Source: Comamonadaceae bacterium (GTDB lineage: Bacteria; Pseudomonadota; Gammaproteobacteria; Burkholderiales; Burkholderiaceae_C). Taken from it: a stretch of DNA of 32,766 bases. The stretch is from assembly GCA_947452785.1 (NCBI GenBank), contig CANGDZ010000042.1, forward strand, positions 1 through 32,766. Direction: 5' to 3'. Position 1 is the first letter of the stretch, and every line of letters begins with the position of its first letter. Under the pieces are notes generated by a model. The model was not told the origin of the DNA. It did not search any database and was given only the letters and a program-made list of their open reading frames with translations. Both the position numbers and the translations under genes were made by a program. Shown in pieces: positions 16,314 to 24,367 of this stretch.

Positions 16314-18220
16314 GATGCGGCCCCCTCTTGCGGCGAAGTTTTGTGACGCAAGCGCTCCCACAACAACTGCACCGATCCGGCAATGCCTTGCGGGAACAAC
16401 AACACCAAAATCAAAATCACGGAGCCCAACATGGCGCGCCAGTAATCGGTATTGCGCGCCACCACGTCATGCAACCAAGTGAAGCTGAAGGCGCCCACCA
16501 CCGGCCCGGCCAAGGTTTGAATGCCGCCCAACAGCACCATGACCAAGCCGTCCACTGATTTGCCCACACTCATGGACTCGGGTGAGATGCTGCCCTTGGA
16601 AAAGGCATACAGCGCACCGGCCAAACCAGCCACTCCCCCGGCCAAAATAAAGGCCAACCACTGCATGCGTTTCACGTCGATGCCGATCGCATCGGCCCGC
16701 AGCACTGAATCGCGTCCAGCGCGCAGCGCATAGCCAAAGGGCGAAAACAACACCCGGCGCAGCCACAGCACACCCGCCACCACCAAGCCCAGCGTCAGCC
16801 AGTAGTACATGCGCTTGTCGCTGAACAGCTCAGAGGGCCAGACCCCTGTCAGGCCATTGCTGCCCCCTGTGAAACTGTCCCATTGAAAGGTCACCGCCCA
16901 AGTGATCTGGGCAAACGCCAAAGTCAGCATGGCAAGGTACACGCCCGACAAACGCACGGCAAACCAGCCAAAAACCAAGGCGCCGAATGCGGCTACCAAG
17001 GGCGCGGTCAGCAAGGCCATTTCCATCGACAAGCCCAGCGAGCGCACCAGCAGCGCCGCGCCATAAGCGCCCAAACCAAAATAGGCGGCATGGCCAAAGG
17101 AGTGCATGCCTGCAGGCCCCATGATGAAATGAAGGCTGGCCGCAAACAGGGCCGCAATCAACAAATCAATCAACAACACCGTGGTGTAAGGCGAACTCGC
17201 GGTAAGCCAAGGCATGACCACCAGCACCAGGCCCAGCAAGGCCGCAGCCACCAAGTAGGTTTTGCTGGCCGGGCGCAGCGGCTCCTCACGCAAGCCCATA
17301 TACCGACTCGGGGCCTGCGGTTTACCCAGCAAGCCCCAAGGACGCCATACCAGCACGATGGCCATCACCACAAAGTCCACCACCAAGGTGAGCTTGGAAA
17401 AAGAAACTGCGACACCGAACACATCGACCATGCCCAACCAAATGCACACGGCTTTGACTTCGGCGATCAGCAACGCCGCCAGATAGGCACCCGGAATCGA
17501 GCCCATGCCGCCCACTACCACCACCACGAAGGCGGCTCCGATGATGTTCAAATCCATTTCCAAATTCGCAGGTTCACGCGGCAACTGCAAGGCACCGCCC
17601 AAACCGGCCAGCAGCGCGCCCAAAGCGAACACAGCGGTAAACAACCAGGCCTGATTGACGCCCAGGGCGCTGACCATCTCGCGATCTTGCGTGGCAGCCC
17701 GCACCAAGGTGCCCAAGCGGGTACGGGTGAGCAGCAGCCACAGCAGGGCTAACACCACGGGACCCGCCACAATCAAAAACAAATCGTATGTGGGGAATTG
17801 CCGCCCCCAAATAGACACCGAGCCAGCCAGCCCCGGCGCGCGAGGGCCAAGCAATTCTTCAGGTCCCCACAGCCACAGCATCGCGTCTTTCAAGACCAGC
17901 ACCAATGCGAAGGTGGCCAGCAACTGAAACAGTTCGGGCGCTTTGTAAATGCGGCGCAGCAGCAGCATCTCGATCAAGGCCCCCAGCACACCCACCGCCA
18001 GCGCCGCCAGCGCGATCGACGGCCAAAAACCAATGCTGCCGGCCAAGCGATCCACCACCGTGTAAGCGATGTAAATGCCGGCCATGAAAAATGAGCCATG
18101 CGCAAAATTCACAATGCGCGTGACGCCAAAAATCAGCGACAAACCCGCCGCCACAAAAAACAGCGAAGACGCCGCCGCCAGCCCATTCAAAAGCTGAACG
18201 AAAAATCCGGAAAAACTCAT
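16310..18220 (-). CDS. Fused LivH-LivM permease of a branched-chain-type ABC importer
   Basis: A 636-residue inner-membrane protein containing both permease subunits in one chain. Residues 1 to about 295 are LivH-like (FGVTRIVNFAHGSFFMAG near 30-47, and the GMGSIPGAYLAA block). Residues from about 320 are LivM-like (GPAGMHSFGHAAYFGLGAY, later VLLGGIQTLAGPVVGA). Separate LivH and LivM are about 300 and 320-350 residues, so nothing is missing. A short hydrophilic linker around RYMGLREEPLRPASK joins them. A similar fused arrangement occurs in some other Liv-type systems. It likely moves nicotinate or a related acid given its neighbours. Confidence 0.88.
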   Translation of the reverse strand: MSFSGFFVQLLNGLAAASSLFFVAAGLSLIFGVTRIVNFAHGSFFMAGIYIAYTVVDRLAGSIGFWPSIALAALAVGVLGALIEMLLLRRIYKAPELFQLLATFALVLVLKDAMLWLWGPEELLGPRAPGLAGSVSIWGRQFPTYDLFLIVAGPVVLALLWLLLTRTRLGTLVRAATQDREMVSALGVNQAWLFTAVFALGALLAGLGGALQLPREPANLEMDLNIIGAAFVVVVVGGMGSIPGAYLAALLIAEVKAVCIWLGMVDVFGVAVSFSKLTLVVDFVVMAIVLVWRPWGLLGKPQAPSRYMGLREEPLRPASKTYLVAAALLGLVLVVMPWLTASSPYTTVLLIDLLIAALFAASLHFIMGPAGMHSFGHAAYFGLGAYGAALLVRSLGLSMEMALLTAPLVAAFGALVFGWFAVRLSGVYLAMLTLAFAQITWAVTFQWDSFTGGSNGLTGVWPSELFSDKRMYYWLTLGLVVAGVLWLRRVLFSPFGYALRAGRDSVLRADAIGIDVKRMQWLAFILAGGVAGLAGALYAFSKGSISPESMSVGKSVDGLVMVLLGGIQTLAGPVVGAFSFTWLHDVVARNTDYWRAMLGSVILILVLLFPQGIAGSVQLLWERLRHKTSPQEGAAS

Positions 18221-18255
18221 GAAGGGATCATTTCGTGAAAAAGTCTGATCATGAC

Positions 18256-18286
18256 AACCCCCTTTGAACCAGGTCCAAAGGGGTTT
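18256..18286 (-). terminator. Hairpin between binding-protein and permease genes
   Basis: The 94-bp gap after the LivJ-like stop contains the inverted repeat AACCCCCTTTG / CCAAAGGGGTTT, forming a stem of about 10 bp with one bulge. No T-run follows on the minus strand, so it is a weak terminator at best. Such hairpins after periplasmic binding-protein genes often stabilise the upstream message and raise its yield over the membrane components. Confidence 0.45.
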
Positions 18287-18314
18287 GACGTCACAGAGGG
18301 GAGAAGTGAAAGTG

Positions 18315-19520
18315 TCAGTCTGCCGCGCGTGATTTCTTCACTTCAGCCGCTGGCGGCTGGAACTGCGCGCCGTCCAGATAGCGCGCATCGACCATCACGC
18401 CTTTGCCATTGTCATTTTTGGTGCGGCCCACAAAAGCGCCCATGGTGGACTGGTGGTCTTCAGCGCGGTAAGTGATTTTGCCGAAAGGCGTATCCACCTG
18501 CAGCCCACCAAAGGCCAGGCGCAACTTGTCAGAGTCGGTGCTCTGCGCTTTGGCCACGCCGGCAACGACGGATTTGATCATCACATAGCCCACCACCGAG
18601 CCCAGACGCGGATAGTCTTTGAACTTGGCTTGGTACGACTGCAAGAACACTTTGTGTTCATTCGTGTTGAGCGAACTCCAAGGGTAGCCGGTGACGATCC
18701 AACCGTTGGGGGTTTCGTCTTTCAGCGGGTCCAAGTACTCGGGCTCACCAGTCAACATGCTGACCACTTCACGGCCCTGAAATAAACCACGGGTATTGCC
18801 TTCGCGCACGAACTTGGACAGGTCGGCACCAAACAAGACGTTGTAGATCGCATCCGGTTTGGCGTCAGCCAGGGCTTGCACCACACTGCCGGCATCGAGT
18901 TTTCCCAAGGGCGGGGCCTGCTCGGCCACAAACTCAACGTCGGGTTGCGCCGCTTTGAGCAGGGTCTTGAATGCTGCCGCAGCCGATTGACCGTATTCGT
19001 AGTTGGGGTAGACCACAGCCCAGCGCTTTTTCTTCAGCTTGACCGCTTCAGGCACCAGCATGGCCGCTTGCATGTAAGTGCCGGGACGCAAACGGAAGGT
19101 GTAGGCGTTGCCACCTTGCCATGTGAGCTTGTCGGTCAAGGGCTCACCGGCCAAGAAAAAGGCTTTCTTTTGTTTGGCAAAGTCTGCCACGGCCAAGCCG
19201 GTGTTGGACAAGAAGGTGCCGGTCAGCACGTCAATTTTTTCGCGCGAGATCAACTCTTCGGCCACGCGCACGGCGTCGCCCGGGTTGGCGTTGTCATCAC
19301 GGGTGATGAGTTCGAATTTTTTACCCATCAATCCACCGGTCGCATTAATCTCGTCAATGGCCAACTCCATGCCTTTTTTGTAGGGTTCCAAAAATGCGGG
19401 CTGGGCTTTGTAGCTGTTGATCTCGCCGATCTTGATCGTGTTTTGGGCCTGTGCGGGCAAGGCCGCCCAAGTCAGAGCCGTCAGCGCCATGGCGCGACGA
19501 AGGGTGTTGACTGCTTTCAT
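18315..19520 (-). CDS. Periplasmic substrate-binding protein, Liv/HAAT family (Peripla_BP_6)
   Basis: A 401-residue solute receptor for the Liv-type importer. It has a signal peptide (MKAVNTLRRAMALTALTWAA, cleaved after AQA near residue 25). The mature chain starts with IKIGEINSYKAQPAFLEPYK, followed by the usual two-lobed sequence (ELAIDEINATGG, RVAEELISREKIDVLTG, WAVVYPNYEYGQ). A good AGGAGA ribosome-binding site precedes ATG 19520. Family members bind branched-chain amino acids, amides, urea or aromatic acids. Position between AA_synth genes and transporter genes of the nicotinate island points to nicotinate or a degradation intermediate; this is inference. Confidence 0.85.
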   Translation of the reverse strand: MKAVNTLRRAMALTALTWAALPAQAQNTIKIGEINSYKAQPAFLEPYKKGMELAIDEINATGGLMGKKFELITRDDNANPGDAVRVAEELISREKIDVLTGTFLSNTGLAVADFAKQKKAFFLAGEPLTDKLTWQGGNAYTFRLRPGTYMQAAMLVPEAVKLKKKRWAVVYPNYEYGQSAAAAFKTLLKAAQPDVEFVAEQAPPLGKLDAGSVVQALADAKPDAIYNVLFGADLSKFVREGNTRGLFQGREVVSMLTGEPEYLDPLKDETPNGWIVTGYPWSSLNTNEHKVFLQSYQAKFKDYPRLGSVVGYVMIKSVVAGVAKAQSTDSDKLRLAFGGLQVDTPFGKITYRAEDHQSTMGAFVGRTKNDNGKGVMVDARYLDGAQFQPPAAEVKKSRAAD

Positions 19521-19568
19521 GGAGATTCTCCTGGGGTGGGTTAAAACGAGAAAAAATAGGCCTGCGTT

Positions 19569-20153
19569 TCAGCGCAAACCGTCCTGACCTTGAATGTCCT
19601 GCACTTGCAAACCGCCAATGCGGGGCAGTGGACGGCCGCTGTCGGTGACCACTACAGCGACCACAATTTCTTGCGCCCGCGGTGCATCGCCGACACGCGC
19701 CTCCATGGCATCGAAATGGCTGCGCACAAAGGCGGCATCTTTGTGACCCAAGGGCACGTCGATGGTTGTGCCCATGCCGCCGCGTTTTTTGGCTGAGGGA
19801 ACCAAGGCGGCGCCCTTCTCCACCGCCACGCGCAATGGGGCTCCGAGTTTGGGATGCAAGATGGCAGCCGCATGCTCAAGTTCACCGGCCTCGCCCACGA
19901 TGGCGGCTTTGCCATAGCTTTGCGCTTGGCCGGGCTCGATGCCTAAGGCTTGAACACATTTGTGGCCCAGCAACGCGCCCAGCTCTTCACCGATGGCGAT
20001 CAACTCGTCCAGGTTCTCGCTGTAGCGCCCGGCATAGGGATTGGCGATCACCGCCATGGCCAAGGCGCGGCGCGTGGGGGGCAAAACAGGGCGACCCATC
20101 TCTTGATGGATCTCATCCACTTGAACAATGATTTTTCGAATATTGGCGCTCAT
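19569..20153 (-). CDS. AA_synth family protein (PF06684, formerly DUF1185), copy 2
   Basis: A 194-residue cytosolic protein of the AA_synth family: N-terminus KIIVQVDEIHQEMGRPV, then the conserved NPYAGRYSENLDEL, SYGKAAIVGEAGELEH, GAALVPSAKKRGGMG and IDVPLGHKDAAFVRSHFDAM. Known structures of the family show a variant of the Bacillus chorismate-mutase fold; no activity is established to my knowledge. It is about 20 residues shorter than its neighbour at 20192-20836, with which it clearly shares ancestry. TAGGAGA lies at good spacing before ATG 20153. The position between Hnr and transporter genes suggests a catalytic or assembly role in pyridine-ring breakdown. Confidence 0.82.
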   Translation of the reverse strand: MSANIRKIIVQVDEIHQEMGRPVLPPTRRALAMAVIANPYAGRYSENLDELIAIGEELGALLGHKCVQALGIEPGQAQSYGKAAIVGEAGELEHAAAILHPKLGAPLRVAVEKGAALVPSAKKRGGMGTTIDVPLGHKDAAFVRSHFDAMEARVGDAPRAQEIVVAVVVTDSGRPLPRIGGLQVQDIQGQDGLR

Positions 20154-20191
20154 CGCTAATGTCTCCTAGGGTTCTGTGAGGTCAATGGAGT

Positions 20192-20836
20192 TCAGCGCAA
20201 GCCGTTCCACTGGCTGATGTCCTCGGCGCGCAAACCGCCCACACGGGCGTGGATACGGTAGCCGGTGGTCATGGCGAGGATAAAGACGATTTCATCGGGT
20301 AGCGGCGCACCGGGCACACGCACCTCCATGGCGTCAAACTGGCCGCGCACATAAGAGGCGTTGATGTTGGTCAGCGGCACGTCCAGCGCGGCGCCGGGCG
20401 GCCCCACTTTTTTGGTCGAGGGCACGATGGACAGCGCATTGGCCGGTTGACCCGTCGGCTTGTCGTCGACCTTGCCGGCTTTGTAGGCTTCGCGGTCGCC
20501 CTTCCAGCCCAGCAACTCGCGCATCGCGTAACCCCCGGGCACGTGCCACAAGGCGCCATGCTCCAACTCGCCATGTTCGCCCACAATCGCACCTTTGCCG
20601 TAGGTGGCAATACGCTCTGCAGGCACCGCCATGGCTGCAAGTAAGCGACGCGCCATGTCAATACCCACATCTTGCAGCGCATCCATCATGGGCAAAATGT
20701 TCGCTTCATAACGGCCGGCGTAGGGGTTGGTCAGCACGGCACCGATTGCACCGCGCAGCAAGGGTTGTTCAGGCACGGGGCCGAACTCGTGAAAGATTTC
20801 TTCCACTTGGGTAAAGACTCGTCTTATTTCAATCAT
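20192..20836 (-). CDS. AA_synth family protein (PF06684, formerly DUF1185), copy 1
   Basis: A 214-residue paralogue of the next gene downstream. Shared blocks are FTQVEEIFHEFGPV, NPYAGRYEANILPM, TYGKGAIVGEHGELEHGAL, LSIVPSTKKVGPPG and LDVPLTNINASYVRGQFDAM. It carries an insertion around residues 126-150 (GWKGDREAYKAGKVDDKP) that copy 2 lacks, so the pair may form a hetero-oligomer or act on different compounds. The start at 20836 follows the previous stop by 20 nt; an upstream in-frame start at 20965 would overlap that gene and adds non-family sequence. Function is unknown beyond the family's presumed role in small-molecule metabolism. Confidence 0.82.
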   Translation of the reverse strand: MIEIRRVFTQVEEIFHEFGPVPEQPLLRGAIGAVLTNPYAGRYEANILPMMDALQDVGIDMARRLLAAMAVPAERIATYGKGAIVGEHGELEHGALWHVPGGYAMRELLGWKGDREAYKAGKVDDKPTGQPANALSIVPSTKKVGPPGAALDVPLTNINASYVRGQFDAMEVRVPGAPLPDEIVFILAMTTGYRIHARVGGLRAEDISQWNGLR

Positions 20837-20856
20837 TGCATCACCATAAGCATTTA

Positions 20857-21777
20857 TCAGGCCAAAGCCAAGCCCTCGTCTTGAAAAGAAGCTGACGCGG
20901 TCCCGGATGGCATCGGCAGGGTCAGAGACTGCCCTTGACACACCAATACCGCCCCTGATAGCCAACCCTTAGCCTGGCATTCTCGCGCACATTGCAACCC
21001 AGCTTGCAAGGCTTTCTGCACCAGTTCCACAGGCAAGTGAGGTACGTCCACGGTAACGGCCAGGTCACCCAAATCGGTCAAGTCACGCAGGGTCTGGGCC
21101 GACTGACGCACGATCCCCACATGCTCCACATTCACCGCATTGGCGATGATGCTGGCCGCCGCGTCGGCTTGTGCTGCGGTGGCAGCCAACACAGTCACGC
21201 TGTCGGCAATACCGAACGAAAAGCTGCGGCCACGCCAACCGCTGGTGGCCACGCCACGCACGGCCATCGTATGCGTGACATCAAATGCACCATCCAAGCT
21301 CAATCCCTGCATCAATTCGTGCGCTTGCAAACGTGCCAGGTCGGCATACAAGCCCACGCGGGCAGACTGCCCGGGCGTCAGGTGCAATGCGATGTCGCCA
21401 CCATTGTTCACCCAAGCACGGGCCACGCCAGCTCGGTCATAGCTACGGATCAACTCTTGCGCCACGCTGCCCGCCACCGCCGCCATGGGCGTGATGAACT
21501 GCTGCGCCGCCCAAGGCAAGCAGGCCTGCCACATGCGGCGCGCCACCCCGCCTTGCAATGGACAAGGGTGCCCTGCCTGCACCGGTAAACGCAGCAACGC
21601 CCATTCCTCCATCAGTTCTGACAGCAGGGGCACAAACCGCGCCCATGCATGCTCGTGAGCCTCGGCGACCGCCCCTTGACCTGCGGGGCCCAAGGGATCG
21701 GCACCGATCACGATGTCCATGGGGCCATGCTGAAAATGCCAGCGACCCTCGGACAAGCGTTGACGAGATGCACTCAC
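20857..21777 (-). CDS. UPF0280 family protein (COG2122, ApbE superfamily)
   Basis: A 306-residue protein of the UPF0280 family, related in fold to ApbE flavin transferases. Recognisable blocks are ISVGADPLGP-like DIVIGADPLGP near the start, FITPMAAVAGSVAQELI, WVNNGGDIALHL (the GGD resembles the ApbE nucleotide/metal-binding motif), VATSGWRGRSFSFGIADSVTVLA and IIANAVNV. GTG 21777 is chosen because an AAGG sequence at the end of the preceding gene serves it and because sequence upstream of it (to 21918) is not family-like and overlaps Hnr. It lies 10 nt after the Hnr stop, so the two are coupled. Hnr of E. barkeri has covalent flavin, making a flavin-attachment role attractive but unproven. Confidence 0.78.
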   Translation of the reverse strand: MSASRQRLSEGRWHFQHGPMDIVIGADPLGPAGQGAVAEAHEHAWARFVPLLSELMEEWALLRLPVQAGHPCPLQGGVARRMWQACLPWAAQQFITPMAAVAGSVAQELIRSYDRAGVARAWVNNGGDIALHLTPGQSARVGLYADLARLQAHELMQGLSLDGAFDVTHTMAVRGVATSGWRGRSFSFGIADSVTVLAATAAQADAAASIIANAVNVEHVGIVRQSAQTLRDLTDLGDLAVTVDVPHLPVELVQKALQAGLQCARECQAKGWLSGAVLVCQGQSLTLPMPSGTASASFQDEGLALA

Positions 21778-21787
21778 TCTGCGCGCC

Positions 21788-23383
21788 TTAACCCAGCATC
21801 GGGGCTTGCCCGAGCGGCCAACTGTTGTCTTGCGGCAACTCGGACCACTGCAGCGCGGTCGGAGCGCCCTCGTTGTGCCAGGCGCCGTGACGCAGCACAT
21901 CCTCGAGCGAGCGCACATAAGTCATGTGCCCACCCAGGGCTTGGTAATCCGACAATCGCATGTTGAACTCGATGGGCGCAATGATGGCCGGTGTCGGCAC
22001 GGTGCCAAAGCTGTTGTCGGGCATGCGCAACACGTCGGACATCACGGTGATGCCTCCACCAGGCCAGACAAAGGCAGGCGCGCCGCCGCAGGTCACATTG
22101 ACCAGCGCTTGTTTGATGGCGCGTGTGAGCAAAACCGGGTTTTCTGTGACGCCGGCGCGCAAACTGCCGCCGGCACCGCCCAAGAACATCACGCTGCAAA
22201 GGGAAGGCTCACAGTTTTCGCCAATGCGGTCCACGATGGCACGCACCTCGGCAGGCATATCCTGCAGCACGGGTTGGAGTTGGTCGTCAAGCACATACCA
22301 AGCCGCGTGCTCACCCGTGGTGGAGGTCATCAGCAAGCGCAAGCCGGGCCAGACCACCTCTGGGTCCCAGCCCTCGATGATCGACAAAGGATTGGCAATG
22401 TCGGTGCCGCCCCAGCCATTGCCAGGATTGGCCACTTGGAAATACCGTCCTGGCGTGGATTTGCGCCCCCCCATTTCGATGCCTGAGGGCTTCATGTCCA
22501 GGCAGCGGCCCGCTTGGTGCTCGGTCAAAACGCCGGTGATGTGGTCGTCCAGCACCACCACCTCGTCCACCAAGCCAAAAAACTGGCGCGCAAAAATTCC
22601 CACCACCGCAGAGCCGCAGCCCACACGCATGCGCTGCTCTTCGACGCCGTTGACGATGGGTGGGCGTCCAGCCTGAATCACCAACTGGGCACCACCATCG
22701 ATGGTCAACTCCACCGCCTGTTTGTTGCCCAAGGCTTGCATCATGTCGACTGTGACGCGGCCTTCTTTTTTACTGCCACCCGTCAGGTGGTGCACGCCGC
22801 CCAAGGACAACATTTGCGAGCCATACTCTGCCGTGGTGACGTGACCCACAACCTCGCCTTTCATGCGCACATTGGCTTGCTCGGCGCCCAAATAGCGGTC
22901 GGTATCGATCTTCACTTTGAAGCTGCAATAACTGAAGATGCCCTCTGTCACCACGGTCACCATGTCCACGCCCTTGACCTGAGAAGACACAATAAAGGGC
23001 GCTGGCTTGTAGTCAGGGTAGGTGGTGGATGAGCCCACGCCAGTGACAAAGACCTGATCAGCGTGAAGCAGATCACCATCCCAAGGCGCTGATGCCTGAT
23101 CGCCGTCACGCGGAGCAAAAGGCACTAACTTGGGCTCATCTTGCTCCAGCGTGCGGCGCAGGAACACCACCGGATCCACGCGGACCAACAAGCCGTCGCG
23201 GTTGGCGTAACGATCGCAGGCACCCACGCGCCCAGCTGAGATTTGACACAGCACCGGACAGGCGTTGCATTCAATTTTGGCACCACTCATGCGCTCATTG
23301 CGCAGCTTGGCACGCTCCAGCACCTGGGGTGAAGCAGGCACCTCGCTGCTGGGCAGGCCATCGGTTTTAGAGTGTTCAGTCAT
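21788..23383 (-). CDS. hnr: 6-hydroxynicotinate reductase-like iron-sulfur flavoprotein
   Basis: A 531-residue protein that I recognise as the 6-hydroxynicotinate reductase type, which reduces 6-hydroxynicotinate to 1,4,5,6-tetrahydro-6-oxonicotinate. Near the N-terminus Cys39, Cys42, Cys46 and Cys56 (ECNACPVLC, then GAC) form a likely [4Fe-4S] site. Later conserved-looking segments include TEGIFSYCSFKVKIDTDRYL, TVDMMQALGN, GCGSAVVGIF and VFLGGAGGSLRAGVTENP. The E. barkeri enzyme contains covalent flavin and several iron-sulfur clusters. I see no canonical ApbE-type SGAT motif here. It is the first gene of the long minus-strand operon and is divergent from a ferredoxin-NADP reductase gene that can supply low-potential electrons. 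Linked enamidase and NicAB genes make the assignment strong, though activity is untested. Confidence 0.82.
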   Translation of the reverse strand: MTEHSKTDGLPSSEVPASPQVLERAKLRNERMSGAKIECNACPVLCQISAGRVGACDRYANRDGLLVRVDPVVFLRRTLEQDEPKLVPFAPRDGDQASAPWDGDLLHADQVFVTGVGSSTTYPDYKPAPFIVSSQVKGVDMVTVVTEGIFSYCSFKVKIDTDRYLGAEQANVRMKGEVVGHVTTAEYGSQMLSLGGVHHLTGGSKKEGRVTVDMMQALGNKQAVELTIDGGAQLVIQAGRPPIVNGVEEQRMRVGCGSAVVGIFARQFFGLVDEVVVLDDHITGVLTEHQAGRCLDMKPSGIEMGGRKSTPGRYFQVANPGNGWGGTDIANPLSIIEGWDPEVVWPGLRLLMTSTTGEHAAWYVLDDQLQPVLQDMPAEVRAIVDRIGENCEPSLCSVMFLGGAGGSLRAGVTENPVLLTRAIKQALVNVTCGGAPAFVWPGGGITVMSDVLRMPDNSFGTVPTPAIIAPIEFNMRLSDYQALGGHMTYVRSLEDVLRHGAWHNEGAPTALQWSELPQDNSWPLGQAPMLG

Positions 23384-23438
23384 CTCAGGTTCCGTCTATC
23401 AAGCTCACCGCAATGCACACTTGCACGTCGGCTTCAAT

Positions 23439-23496
23439 TTGTGTAGCATTCACAAAACAAAAATGTTGTGATCACTACATGAAAAGTTAATATAAC
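23439..23496. promoter_or_regulatory. Divergent control region with candidate TetR operator
   Basis: The 206-bp gap between the hnr-like and reductase genes contains a 16-bp near-perfect palindrome TGTTGTGATCACTACA (23464-23479, seven of eight pairs). Just upstream is TTTGTG-N7-CACAAA (23438-23456), and the arms 23442-23455 and 23466-23479 also form a larger inverted repeat (11 of 14). A possible plus-strand promoter is TTGTGA (23466), 16 bp, TAATAT (23488), overlapped by the palindrome. Repressor binding here could silence both directions. The TetR protein encoded at 24368 is the obvious candidate. Confidence 0.55.
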
Positions 23497-23589
23497 GCAT
23501 CCTGTTTTGCCGCGCAACCGTATTTTTCCTAACCCGTGCTGCTGGGGTCTGATAGCCCCTTGCCGCCTTTACCGCGACCTTGAACCATC

Positions 23590-24363
23590 ATGAGTGCTTT
23601 CAACGAAGAGCGGGTGCTGAGCGTGCACCACTGGACGGACCGTCTGTTTTCATTCACCACCACGCGAGATCCTTCGCTGCGCTTTTCCAACGGCCACTTC
23701 ACCATGATTGGCCTGCGTGTGAACGACAAACCCCTGCTGCGGGCCTACAGCATTGCCAGCCCCAATTACGAAGAGCACCTTGAATTTTTGAGCATCAAGG
23801 TCGAGGAAGGCCCACTCACTTCACGCCTGCAACACATCCAGGTGGGTGACACCCTGATCGTAGGCAAGAAACCCACAGGGACCTTGCTGATCGATTACCT
23901 GACGCCGGCCAAGCGTCTGTACTTGCTGTCCACCGGCACGGGACTGGCGCCGTTTTTGAGCATCATTCGCGACCCTGAGACTTATGCCAAATTCGAAAGC
24001 GTGGTGGTTGTGCATGGTGTACGGCAAGTCGACGAGTTGGCCTACCATGATCTGATCGAGGACCACTTACCCCGACATGAATTCCTGGGCGAGATGATCA
24101 GCCGGCAATTGCGCTACTACCCCACAGTCACCCGCGAGACTTACCGCAATATGGGCCGTGTGACGACGCTGATTGAAAATGGCAAACTGTTCAAAGACTT
24201 GGGCTTGCCCAGCTTCAACCCCAAAGAAGATCGGGTGATGTTGTGCGGCAGCCCCGGCATGCTGCAAGACCTCAAGCTCATGCTGGAAGGCCAAGGCTTC
24301 GTGGAAGGCAACACCAGCACCCCAGGTGATTTTGTAATTGAACGGGCATTCGTCGAAAAATAA
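23590..24363 (+). CDS. fpr: Ferredoxin--NADP reductase, bacterial Fpr type
   Basis: A 257-residue FAD enzyme exchanging electrons between NADPH and ferredoxin or flavodoxin. The FAD site RAYSIAS is near residue 51, the NADP-binding GTGLAPF near 115, a CGSP motif near 218, and the chain ends in AFVEK, as in proteobacterial Fpr proteins where the C-terminus packs on the flavin. General Fpr genes usually stand alone; here it is divergent from hnr and leads a short operon with the TetR regulator and enamidase, so it probably feeds electrons to the hydroxynicotinate reductase. No ferredoxin gene is in the window. The ribosome-binding site is weak. Confidence 0.88.
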   Translation: MSAFNEERVLSVHHWTDRLFSFTTTRDPSLRFSNGHFTMIGLRVNDKPLLRAYSIASPNYEEHLEFLSIKVEEGPLTSRLQHIQVGDTLIVGKKPTGTLLIDYLTPAKRLYLLSTGTGLAPFLSIIRDPETYAKFESVVVVHGVRQVDELAYHDLIEDHLPRHEFLGEMISRQLRYYPTVTRETYRNMGRVTTLIENGKLFKDLGLPSFNPKEDRVMLCGSPGMLQDLKLMLEGQGFVEGNTSTPGDFVIERAFVEK

Positions 24364-24367
24364 ATTC

